From contig NZ_DASYZI010000163.1 in the NCBI RefSeq assembly GCF_035946395.1, forward strand, positions 1 through 14,489: a stretch of DNA of 14,489 bases, read 5' to 3'. Under the pieces are notes generated by a model. That model was not told the DNA's origin. It saw nothing but the letters and a program-made list of their open reading frames with translations, and searched no databases. Source of the DNA: Actinocrinis sp035946395 (lineage in GTDB: Bacteria; Actinomycetota; Actinomycetes; Streptomycetales; Catenulisporaceae). How positions within the stretch are numbered: the first letter of the stretch is position 1; every line of letters begins with the position of its first letter. Positions 6,153 to 12,676 of the stretch are shown piece by piece. The position numbers and the translations under genes were made by a program.

Positions 6153-7235
6153 TCACCCGGGCAGCACGGCCGTCAGCACGAGCCCGAGTTCCGCCTCGCT
6201 CACATTGCCGCCGCTACAGATGACGCCAACGTTCTTCCCCGCGTACTGCGAGCGCCGGGCCAGCACTCCGGCCAGCGCGGCGGCCCCGGCGCCCTCGGCC
6301 ATCGTGTGCGCGGCGCCGATGAGAAGGCGCTGCGCGGAGTGGATCGAGCTGTCGTCGACCAGCAGGAAGTCGTGCAGCAGCTCACGCATGATCGCCTGCG
6401 GCAGGGAGAAACTCTGCCCGGTCGACAGGCCCTCGATCGTGGTCTTGTTCGGCCGGTCAACCGCCGTTCCGGAGCGCCACGACTCGTAGGCGGCCGGTGC
6501 CTGCGCCGACTGCACACCGATCACCTGACATTGCGGCGCCACCGCGCGTGCGCTGATACACGCCCCGGACGCACCCGTGCCCGAGCCGATCGGCACGAAC
6601 AACGCGTCGAGCCGAGGCGCGACCTCGAACAGTTCCAGCGCCGCGGTGGCGACTCCGGCGATCAGCTTGGGCTCGTTGCCGGAGTCGACGTAGTACGCAC
6701 CGGTCGAGGCGCCGATCTGCGCGGCGATCGAGCGGCATTCGTCGAACGCCGCTCCCCGCAGCACGAGCTCCGCGCCGAGGGCGCGCACGGCCGCGGCCTT
6801 GACCGGATTGGCGTTCTCCGGCATGACGATCGTGCACGGCGCCCCGAACGAGCGGGCGGCGTACGCGACCGACTGCGCGTGGTTCCCAGTAGACGCCGCC
6901 ACCACGCCGACAGCCCGCTGCGCGGGTGAGAGCGAGGCGAGCAGGTTCAGCCCCCCGCGCACCTTGAACGCACCAACCGGCTGCGCGTTCTCGTGCTTGA
7001 TCCAAACGGTCGCACCCACGGCCTGGTTGAGCACCGGATAGGTCCAGGCCGGGGTCGGCGTCAGATGCGCGGCAAGCAGACGACGCGCTTCGAGCACGTC
7101 GGTGAACGCCGGCGCCGAGAGGGAAGCCGACCCAGAAGCGGAAGCGGAAGCGGCCGCGGAGGTGGAAGCGGGCCCAGAAGTGGAAGCGGCGATGGAACCG
7201 GACGTGGACGGCGATGGCTGCGAGGTCGTCGGCAT
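6153..7235 (-). CDS. PLP-dependent threonine/serine dehydratase-like enzyme
   Basis: A 360-residue fold-type II pyridoxal-phosphate enzyme. Lys91 in GAFKVRGG is the expected Schiff-base lysine; STGNHAQSVAYAA (115-127) matches the substrate-binding loop, GSGTGASG (217-224) the phosphate-binding loop, and VICSGGN (338-344) the pyridine-nitrogen Ser region. These fit threonine/serine ammonia-lyases, which form 2-oxobutyrate or pyruvate. There is no C-terminal ACT domain, so feedback control by isoleucine is not expected. The phosphate loop is less glycine-rich than the usual GGGGL, and hydroxyectoine- or phenylserine-type dehydratases remain alternatives. ATG 7235 is chosen because GAGG lies 9 nt upstream; in-frame ATGs at 7259 and 7289 lack such a site and the latter would lie in tandem repeats. 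Residues 1-43 are almost entirely Ser, Ala, Thr, Pro and Gly, unusual for a cytosolic enzyme of this fold. Confidence 0.85.
   Translation of the reverse strand: MPTTSQPSPSTSGSIAASTSGPASTSAAASASASGSASLSAPAFTDVLEARRLLAAHLTPTPAWTYPVLNQAVGATVWIKHENAQPVGAFKVRGGLNLLASLSPAQRAVGVVAASTGNHAQSVAYAARSFGAPCTIVMPENANPVKAAAVRALGAELVLRGAAFDECRSIAAQIGASTGAYYVDSGNEPKLIAGVATAALELFEVAPRLDALFVPIGSGTGASGACISARAVAPQCQVIGVQSAQAPAAYESWRSGTAVDRPNKTTIEGLSTGQSFSLPQAIMRELLHDFLLVDDSSIHSAQRLLIGAAHTMAEGAGAAALAGVLARRSQYAGKNVGVICSGGNVSEAELGLVLTAVLPG
7107..7196 (-). repeat. Ser/Ala/Gly-coding low-complexity repeat in the dehydratase N-terminus
   Basis: The plus strand shows runs of GGAAGC-like hexamers (for example GAAGCGGAAGCGGAAGC near 7136). 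They encode the SAAASASASGSASLSAPA type tail, residues about 14-43. The pattern suggests expansion by replication slippage. It precedes the conserved start of the enzyme fold (FTDVLEARRLL). Confidence 0.75.
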
Positions 7236-7263
7236 AGCGTCGATCCTCGTTAGCGCCATCGCC

Positions 7264-7331
7264 GCTGTCCACTGGATTGCGCTGTCCACTGGATTGCACC
7301 GTCGAACGGATTGCGCAGTTGGACGGATTAC
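7264..7331. repeat. Four tandem 17-bp repeats upstream of the dehydratase gene
   Basis: Units lie at 7264-7280, 7281-7297, 7298-7314 and 7315-7331 with no spacing. The first two are identical (GCTGTCCACTGGATTGC). The third (ACCGTCGAACGGATTGC) and fourth (GCAGTTGGACGGATTAC) diverge in the left half but keep GGATTRC. They sit 29 nt or more upstream of ATG 7235 in its promoter region. Within units 1 and 2, TCCA-C-TGGA is a small dyad. An iterated regulator-binding array is a reasonable reading; slippage alone could also create it. Confidence 0.75.
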
Positions 7332-7387
7332 GCGTTGGGCAGCGACCGGATCACCGAATCGCGGCAGGCTTCCGCTCGGGCGCAGAC

Positions 7388-8377
7388 TCAGGCGGCCAGT
7401 TCGGGCACGACCTGCTTGATGAACAACTCCAGGCCGGAGCGGTCGTACGCAACCTCAGGGAAGTAGAGGATCACATAACCCACGCCCTGGGCGTGTGCCT
7501 CGTGCAGAGCCTGCACGACCTGCTCGGGTGTGCCGGTCAGCTTGCTGTTGGCGAAGCCGCGGTACTCCGCCTCCACCTGCTCCGCCGACACATACGGCGC
7601 ATAGTGCGAGCGGACCCAGGCCAGCTTGTCCTGCACGTCCTTCTCGGTCTCGCCGATCACCACGTTGAAGTTCGCCGAGCGCACGATCGCATCGAAGTCG
7701 GTGCCCACCTCCCGGCAGTGCTGAGCCAACACCTCGGACTTGTGCCGCCAGGTCTCCGGGTCGGCACTGAAGTTGGTGTACTGCGCGTACTTCGCAGCCG
7801 TGCGCAGCGTCTTACGCTCCCCCGCACCGGCGATCCACAGCGGGATCCCGCCCTCCTGCAACGGAAGCGGACGCGAAATCGCACCGTCGACCTGATAGTG
7901 CTTGCCGTCCAGCGTCGCGGTACCCGTGGTCCACAGCTGCCGCATGATCTGGACACCCTCGTCCAGCATGCCCAACCGCTCACCAGCCGTCGGAAAGCCG
8001 TAACCGTACGCACGCCACTCGTGCTCATACCAGCCGCCGCCGATACCCATCTCCGCACGACCACCGGAAATCAGGTCCACCGTCGCCGCGACCTTCGCAA
8101 GATACGCCGGGTTGCGGTAACCCATACACGTGCACATCTGACCCAACCGCACCCGCGACGTCGAAGCAGCGAACGCAGCCATCAACGACCACGCCTCATG
8201 CGTGGCCTGGTCGGTCGGAGCCGGGACAGTATGAAAGTGATCATATACCCATATTGATTCAAATGGGCCGTTATCGGCGGCGCGGGCGACGTCGAGCATC
8301 GCGGTCCACTGGTCGGAAGGGTCGATCCCGGTCAGATCGAGCCGCCAACCTTGCGGTATGAAGAGTCCAAGACGCAT
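7388..8377 (-). CDS. LLM-class (luciferase-like) F420-dependent oxidoreductase
   Basis: A 329-residue TIM-barrel oxidoreductase of the bacterial luciferase-like family. Such proteins in actinobacteria normally use F420 (sometimes FMN) for hydride transfer. Seen: MRLGLFIPQGW at the start, FESIWVYDHFHTVP (residues 39-52), RVRLGQMCTCMGYRNPAYLAK (split around 75-95), DLISGGRAEMGIGGGW (about 101-116) and IPLWIAGAGERKTLR in the second half. Length fits the family. Substrate cannot be read from the sequence. It has its own upstream region facing the divergent leader peptide at 8628. There is no strong Shine-Dalgarno before ATG 8377. A block of about 48 nt coding residues 35-50 is AT-rich and full of codons rare elsewhere in the window (see findings). 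Confidence 0.9.
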   Translation of the reverse strand: MRLGLFIPQGWRLDLTGIDPSDQWTAMLDVARAADNGPFESIWVYDHFHTVPAPTDQATHEAWSLMAAFAASTSRVRLGQMCTCMGYRNPAYLAKVAATVDLISGGRAEMGIGGGWYEHEWRAYGYGFPTAGERLGMLDEGVQIMRQLWTTGTATLDGKHYQVDGAISRPLPLQEGGIPLWIAGAGERKTLRTAAKYAQYTNFSADPETWRHKSEVLAQHCREVGTDFDAIVRSANFNVVIGETEKDVQDKLAWVRSHYAPYVSAEQVEAEYRGFANSKLTGTPEQVVQALHEAHAQGVGYVILYFPEVAYDRSGLELFIKQVVPELAA

Positions 8378-8591
8378 GGCCCCAGACTAGTGAGGAAGAT
8401 CCCGTAATAGCCACTGCCGCTTGATGGGGATGTCATATCCTGCGACGGCGCGATCAGACGCATACGGCACGTGACCATCGGCGTTTCGCAGGCGCAGGAA
8501 TCTGACACGTCACTGATTTGACAGGTTCCCGGCGTGTGCGGGCGGCCTGCGCGGCGACTTCGCACGATGGCGAGTCCGTCTCTGGATTTTG

Positions 8592-8620
8592 TTGACTGAA
8601 TAAGGGTTCTCGGTTACACA
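8592..8620 (+). promoter_or_regulatory. Predicted promoter of leader peptide 1
   Basis: TTGACT (8592-8597), a 17-nt spacer and TACACA (8615-8620). The leader ATG begins 7 nt after the -10 box, so transcription should start at or within a base or two of the ATG, giving a leaderless message. The same geometry recurs at the second leader copy. Confidence 0.6.
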
Positions 8621-8627
8621 TGGAGTC

Positions 8628-8711
8628 ATGGGCATAGGCGCACTGCTGACGATTCGGCGGCACGTCGACTTCGCCCGGGTTTGCAGCGCTATCTGTCCAG
8701 CGCATTCGTGA
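8628..8711 (+). CDS. 27-residue leader peptide, copy 1 (putative cysteine-type attenuator)
   Basis: A short ORF with the core RRHVDFARVCSAICPAHS (residues 10-27) following MGIGALLTI. It has two cysteine codons (19 TGC, 23 TGT). The RRHxDxxRVxSAxC pattern resembles the short 'putative leader peptide' ORFs that actinobacterial annotation places ahead of sulfur-related and transport genes (from memory, not searched). It is 88% identical in DNA (74/84) to the second copy at 12348, including low-usage codons such as GTT and TGT, which argues that it is real. It lies 283 nt upstream of a solute-binding lipoprotein gene, with a terminator-like hairpin between. The likely role is cis regulation by ribosome position during translation, rather than as a functional peptide. 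The GGAG before the ATG is too close to act as a normal Shine-Dalgarno. Confidence 0.75.
   Translation: MGIGALLTIRRHVDFARVCSAICPAHS
8686..8703 (+). promoter_or_regulatory. Hairpin within leader 1 coding sequence
   Basis: GCGCT (8686-8690) pairs with AGCGC (8699-8703) around the loop ATCTGTCC, which contains the second cysteine codon. The second leader copy keeps the loop exactly and changes the closing pair from T-A to G-C, with both changes at synonymous third positions. The stem is short (5 bp), so the comparative evidence carries the weight. Confidence 0.55.
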
Positions 8712-8891
8712 TCTGATTCTTTCCACGCCTCCGGCGCGATCACCGGGGCTGCTGACGGCTGCCCTGATGACTCGGTTCCGTGTGACCGGGAGACGGCGAG
8801 GACTTCCACCGCCGTACCGCCGTTGATCTAAGCATTCTGCCTTTGGCTGCCGTGCCATGCCGCGGCCCGCTGGCGTCACCACCTGTCATCT

Positions 8892-8908
8892 GCCGCCGGA
8901 CCGGCGGC
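8892..8908 (+). terminator. Terminator-like hairpin between leader 1 and the solute-binding protein gene
   Basis: GCCGCC (8892-8897), loop GGACC, GGCGGC (8903-8908), followed by CCTTTGC. A compact GC-rich stem with a weak T-run in the 283-nt untranslated spacer (8712-8994) is where an attenuator would need its terminator. I found no clear competing antiterminator by eye. The rest of the spacer shows no convincing ORF. Confidence 0.4.
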
Positions 8909-8994
8909 CCTTTGCGGTGCTGCGTGTCCGGCGCGGGCCGCCCGGTCCTGTCTGCCTTGTCCGTCCTGTCCACGTCGAGCGCCGAGAGGTTCGC

Positions 8995-10629
8995 ATGAGA
9001 GACCGATTCCCGTCCGAGGATTATGGCCGCCACTTGGTGGAGGAGGTGAGGGCACGGCGGATGACCCGCCGGGATCTGATCAGACGGGCCGGGGCCCTCG
9101 GCCTCGGTGTTCCAGTCGTCGGCCTGTTGTTGGAAGCGTGCGGCGACGATCCCCACGCGACACCGGCCGCAGCGCAGAAACCACGCCGCGGTGGCACGCT
9201 CTGGGTCGCCGCCGTGACACCGACCTCGGCGATCGATCCGGTCACCATGGACGACGCGGGCTCGATCAGCATCGTCCAACGGATCGCGCAGTACCTGATC
9301 TGGGTGAATCAGGACTACACATTGAGGCCGGTGCTAGCCACGAGCTGGCGGCCGAACGCGGACGCCTCGCGGTGGACGTTCCAGATCCGTCAAGGGGTGA
9401 AGTTCTCCGACGGCACCGCGCTGACCGCCGACGACGTCGTCGCCAGCATCGAGCGCGTGCTCGGCGCGGCGTCGCGCACCGGCGATCCGGGGGGTCTCAA
9501 GAGCGTCCTGCCGGCCGGCGGCGCCGTGAAGAGCGGCACATACGAGGTGACGTTCCACCTGGCACGCCCGTTCGTCGACTTCCCGTACGCGGTCGCCTCG
9601 ACCACACCCAACGCGGTCATCCTGCCCCGCAATTACGCCGGGGACTTCGTGACGAAGCCGGTGGGCACCGGACCGTTCCTGCTCACCTCGTACAAGGACG
9701 GCGCCGCGGCCTCACTCGTGCGCAACCCCAGGTACTGGCAGACCGGCCTGCCTTACCTCGACCGGGTCGAGATCAATTTCAACGCGGCGGTCTCCGGCAC
9801 GATGGTCGCCGTCGAGGGCGGTGCGGCCGACCTGGTGTGCGCGACGCCCGCCGTAGGCTCACCCGTCTACTCCGAATCCGATGTCAGGTTTCTCTCGGTC
9901 GCTTCGACCTACTACGACCAGCTGTTCTTCCGCACCGACCAGAAGCCCTTCGACGATCGCCGGGTACGCCAGGCGATCGCGTACGCGCTGCAACGCGACC
10001 AGATCATCAAGGAACTGTTCGACGGGCGCGCGCGGCCGGGCGGCGACCACGTCTTCGCGCCCGGTCTGCCGCATTCCCCCACGCTGCCGCAGCGCTCTTA
10101 CGATCCCGCCAGGGCGCGGGCGCTGCTGGCGGACGCCGGGCTGCCGAACGGGTTCACGGTCACGCTCACCACGCAGCAGTCGGGCTGGGCCCCGAGCTAC
10201 GCACGATTGGCGCAGTCCGCGCTGCGGGAGATCGGCGTGACGGTGCGGCTACAGACCGAGAGCGACTCGGCGTTCCGCGCCGCCGGGCCGAACGCTCCCT
10301 GGCTCACGGTTCCGATGGGCATCGCAGGCTGGTCGGGGCGCGCCACCGCGCAGCAGTACTACAGCGCCTCCTTCGTCACCGGCGCCGCCGGGAACTCGGC
10401 GCACTGGAGCAACCCCGACTTCGACGCGCTCGCCCTCCAATACGACTCGACGATCGACGAGCAGTCCCGCGCCGACACCGCGCGGCGCCTCGCCGCGCTC
10501 CAGCAGCAGGAGACGCCGGCCGTCATCGCCTACTGGGTCGGCAGCACCGTGGTCGCCCGCAAGACCGTCAACGGCGTGACCGCGAGCGGTGCGAACTCGG
10601 TCGATCTGACGTCCGCGTGGCTGGCCTGA
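8995..10629 (+). CDS. Tat-exported lipoprotein, ABC transporter solute-binding protein, peptide/nickel family (SBP_bac_5)
   Basis: A 544-residue extracytoplasmic receptor of the oligopeptide/dipeptide/nickel type. The N-terminus has a twin-arginine motif (MTRRDLIRRAG, Arg25-Arg26), a hydrophobic stretch and a lipobox LLEAC with Cys49 as the lipidated residue. The mature domain begins with RRGGTLWVA (about 65-73) and shows family features such as WTFQIRQGVKFSDGTALTADDV in its first lobe, GTGPF and DDRRVRQAIAYALQRD. ATG 8995 is supported by GAGAGG five nt upstream and places the signal near the N-terminus; the frame is open to 8857 but has no comparable start. No permease or ATPase gene adjoins it, so partners must be elsewhere. 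The upstream cysteine-bearing leader hints at a sulfur-containing peptide such as glutathione as ligand; that is inference. A phosphoesterase follows after 89 nt on the same strand. Confidence 0.9.
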   Translation: MRDRFPSEDYGRHLVEEVRARRMTRRDLIRRAGALGLGVPVVGLLLEACGDDPHATPAAAQKPRRGGTLWVAAVTPTSAIDPVTMDDAGSISIVQRIAQYLIWVNQDYTLRPVLATSWRPNADASRWTFQIRQGVKFSDGTALTADDVVASIERVLGAASRTGDPGGLKSVLPAGGAVKSGTYEVTFHLARPFVDFPYAVASTTPNAVILPRNYAGDFVTKPVGTGPFLLTSYKDGAAASLVRNPRYWQTGLPYLDRVEINFNAAVSGTMVAVEGGAADLVCATPAVGSPVYSESDVRFLSVASTYYDQLFFRTDQKPFDDRRVRQAIAYALQRDQIIKELFDGRARPGGDHVFAPGLPHSPTLPQRSYDPARARALLADAGLPNGFTVTLTTQQSGWAPSYARLAQSALREIGVTVRLQTESDSAFRAAGPNAPWLTVPMGIAGWSGRATAQQYYSASFVTGAAGNSAHWSNPDFDALALQYDSTIDEQSRADTARRLAALQQQETPAVIAYWVGSTVVARKTVNGVTASGANSVDLTSAWLA

Positions 10630-10718
10630 CCGCCCGGCGTCCGGCACCCAGCAGCAAACCGCCACACACAGTCCATCTGGATAACCCGATCCCGCTCCAC
10701 CAGACGAAGGGCCCAAGT

Positions 10719-12065
10719 ATGAGAACACTGAAACCAGCGTTACCCGGCCGTCGGCCGGCGCTCCTCGCGAGCACGGCGCTGATCGCGTCCGGGCTCGCCG
10801 CCGGACTCGGCGGCACCACCCCGGCCACGGCGGCGACGAGCGCAGGCGGCCTCGGGCTGATCAAGCACATCATCGTGATCACCCAGGAGAACCGGTCGTT
10901 CGACCAGTACTTCGGCACCTTCCCGGGGGCGGACGACATCCCGGCGGGAGCCACCGTCCCCGATCCGGCCACCGGCACGCAGGTCGCGCCGTTCCACAGC
11001 ACCAAGGACTCCGTCCAGGGCGGCCCGCACGGGGCCGCGAACGCCACCGCCGACATCGACGGCGGCGCGATGGACGGGTTCATCGGCCAGGCGGAGAAGG
11101 CCGGCAGCACCACTCCGCACTCGGTGGTCGGCTACAAGGACCAGCGGGAGATCCCCAACTACTGGAAGTACGCGCAGACCTACGTCCTGCAGGACCACCT
11201 CTTCGAGCCCAACGCCTCCTGGAGCCTGCCGGACCACCTCTACGTCGTCTCCGACTGGTCGGCCTCCTGCACGTCCACGACGGATCCCGAGTCGTGCACC
11301 AGCACCAAGTCCCCGGCGCAGAACACCCAGTACCCGTGGACCGACCTGACGTACCTGCTGCACAAGAACAGCGTGAGCTGGCGGTACTTCGTCATGGACG
11401 GCACCGAGCCGGACTGCGTGGACGACTCCTCGATCAGTTGCGTCGCAGGCTCGCAGGACTCGACGACGCCGAGCATCTGGAACCCGCTGCCCAGCTTCGA
11501 GACCGTCAAGGACGACGGCCAGACCGGCAACATCACCTCGGTGGAGAACTACTACACCGACGCCAAGAACGGCACCCTGCCCTCGGTCAGCTGGATCGAC
11601 CCGTCCAACGAGGTCAGCGAACACCCCACCGCCCTGGTCAGCGCCGGCCAGACGTACGTGACCAGCCTGATCAACGCGGCGGAGAGCGGGCCGGACTGGA
11701 ACTCGACCGCCATCTTCCTGTACTGGGACGACTGGGGCGGCTTCTACGACCACGTCACCCCGCCGAACGTGGACGCCAACGGCTTCGGCCTGCGCGTGCC
11801 CGGCATCGTCATCAGCCCCTATGCCAAGGCCGGCGCCATCGACCACCAGACGGCATCCTCCGCGGACGCCGTCAACCGGTTCATCGAGGACGTCTTCCTC
11901 GGCGGCCAGCGTCTCAACCCGACGACCGACGGCCGCCCCGACTCAAGGCCCGACGTACGCGAAAGCCTCGCGCAAGCCGGCGACCTGACGGCGGACTTCG
12001 ACTTCACCCAGCCGCCGAGACCACCGCTCATCCTCCCGGTCCACCCCACCACCGACCTCAGCTGA
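10719..12065 (+). CDS. Secreted phosphoesterase (phospholipase C / acid phosphatase family)
   Basis: A 448-residue exported protein of the alkaline-phosphatase-fold phosphoesterase family, which includes bacterial phospholipases C and AcpA-type acid phosphatases. A signal peptide with RR, an Ala/Leu-rich core and TPATAAT ends near residue 39. The signature KHIIVITQENRSFDQYFGTF (49-68) carries the metal-binding Glu57-Asn58. FEPNASWSLPDHLY and the C-terminal WDDWGGFYDHVTPP (336-349, Asp/His metal ligands) complete the site. ATG 10719 is preceded by GAAGGG; the same frame is open far upstream only because of high GC. It releases phosphate or diacylglycerol from extracellular esters; the exact substrate is not readable. 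It lies 89 nt after the solute-binding protein and may share its transcript, with a strong terminator right after the stop. Confidence 0.9.
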   Translation: MRTLKPALPGRRPALLASTALIASGLAAGLGGTTPATAATSAGGLGLIKHIIVITQENRSFDQYFGTFPGADDIPAGATVPDPATGTQVAPFHSTKDSVQGGPHGAANATADIDGGAMDGFIGQAEKAGSTTPHSVVGYKDQREIPNYWKYAQTYVLQDHLFEPNASWSLPDHLYVVSDWSASCTSTTDPESCTSTKSPAQNTQYPWTDLTYLLHKNSVSWRYFVMDGTEPDCVDDSSISCVAGSQDSTTPSIWNPLPSFETVKDDGQTGNITSVENYYTDAKNGTLPSVSWIDPSNEVSEHPTALVSAGQTYVTSLINAAESGPDWNSTAIFLYWDDWGGFYDHVTPPNVDANGFGLRVPGIVISPYAKAGAIDHQTASSADAVNRFIEDVFLGGQRLNPTTDGRPDSRPDVRESLAQAGDLTADFDFTQPPRPPLILPVHPTTDLS

Positions 12066-12080
12066 CCTGACGGGCCAACC

Positions 12081-12121
12081 GTGGGGGCCTCCCACCGCAC
12101 CACGCGCCGGGAGGCCCCCAC
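12081..12121 (+). terminator. Strong transcription terminator hairpin
   Basis: GTGGGGGCCTCCC (12081-12093) is a perfect 13-bp match to GGGAGGCCCCCAC (12109-12121), with a 15-nt loop. It begins 15 nt after the phosphoesterase stop. There is no T-run, which is common for actinobacterial terminators. It isolates the second leader unit from the genes upstream. Confidence 0.9.
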
Positions 12122-12312
12122 ACCCAAGTCGCCATGGCGAGGTTCCCGCGCCGCGATGGCCGGGCCGGCGACTGGTTCTGACAAACAGATCGAACTCGGG
12201 TGACGCCTCGTTGACCGTCCGGCCAGGAGCGCACACCTGCCCGAGCGCCTGACCCGGTGCATCAGGGGCACTGTCTTCTCGCCACACTGATCATGATCGC
12301 CTGGCAGCTTCG

Positions 12313-12340
12313 TTGACATTCAGCGCCCTCCTGCTACATA
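12313..12340 (+). promoter_or_regulatory. Predicted promoter of leader peptide 2
   Basis: TTGACA (12313-12318), a 16-nt spacer and TACATA (12335-12340). The leader ATG follows 7 nt after the -10, as in copy 1, again implying a leaderless transcript. The -35 is a perfect consensus hexamer. Confidence 0.62.
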
Positions 12341-12347
12341 TGAGGGC

Positions 12348-12431
12348 ATGGGCATCGGTGCACTGTTGACGAGTCGCCGACACATCGATTTCGCCCGGGT
12401 TTGCAGCGCGATCTGTCCCGCGCATTCGTGA
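12348..12431 (+). CDS. 27-residue leader peptide, copy 2
   Basis: The same length as copy 1, differing only at residues 9 (Ser for Ile) and 13 (Ile for Val). The core is RRHIDFARVCSAICPAHS. The last 14 codons, including the stop, differ from copy 1 at two third positions only, and identity continues for a few bases beyond the stop (TGATCTGA). Unlike copy 1 it is not followed by a transporter or sulfur gene: 245 nt with no convincing ORF lead to a small GGPLDG protein gene. It is either a relic whose target has been lost, a controller of the small gene, or an independent RNA. The GAGGG before ATG is one base away, too near to serve as a normal ribosome site. Confidence 0.75.
   Translation: MGIGALLTSRRHIDFARVCSAICPAHS
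12406..12423 (+). promoter_or_regulatory. Hairpin within leader 2 coding sequence
   Basis: GCGCG (12406-12410) pairs with CGCGC (12419-12423) around the same loop ATCTGTCC as copy 1. G12410 and C12419 replace the T-A pair of copy 1. Both codons keep their amino acid (Ala and Pro). Confidence 0.55.
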
Positions 12432-12676
12432 TCTGACTTTCCCTGCCCCGGTCGCCTCTGCTCGACGCGGAACACACTTCCGCCGATTTCGCCGACCCGG
12501 CGCGGACCATGCCCGCACGTGTCCGAGGACTCGCCTACGGTCTCATGATCCGGGCGCGAGCCGACGGACGGACTCCACGCGTGGATCAAAACGCAGCGCG
12601 GGTATCGGGCCTCCGCACTCGTCGTTCTGACTCCGATTACCTCGTCCTAGCGGCGACACCGCGAGGGGATCACGGC

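Noticed and set aside
7236..7289. Longer start for the dehydratase at 7289
   Set aside because: It would begin inside the 17-bp repeats and lacks a Shine-Dalgarno, whereas 7235 has GAGG at 9 nt.
7264..7331. CRISPR array
   Set aside because: The repeats are contiguous 17-mers with no spacers and no cas genes nearby.
8454..8882. Minus-strand ORF sharing a similar stretch with another minus-strand ORF at 12291-12518
   Set aside because: The similarity (AANPGE-VD region) is simply the complement of the two conserved leader peptide genes on the plus strand.
9138..10718. In-frame upstream extension of the phosphoesterase
   Set aside because: It is the +1 shadow of the solute-binding protein; the phosphoesterase signal peptide and ribosome site place its start at 10719.
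12289..12298. Palindrome GATCATGATC upstream of leader 2
   Set aside because: Short dyad made of common GATC units, with no counterpart upstream of leader 1.
12509..12676. Longer start for the small GGPLDG protein
   Set aside because: No ribosome site at 12509 and an arginine-rich, low-quality extension; GAGGGG with 8-nt spacing supports 12677.
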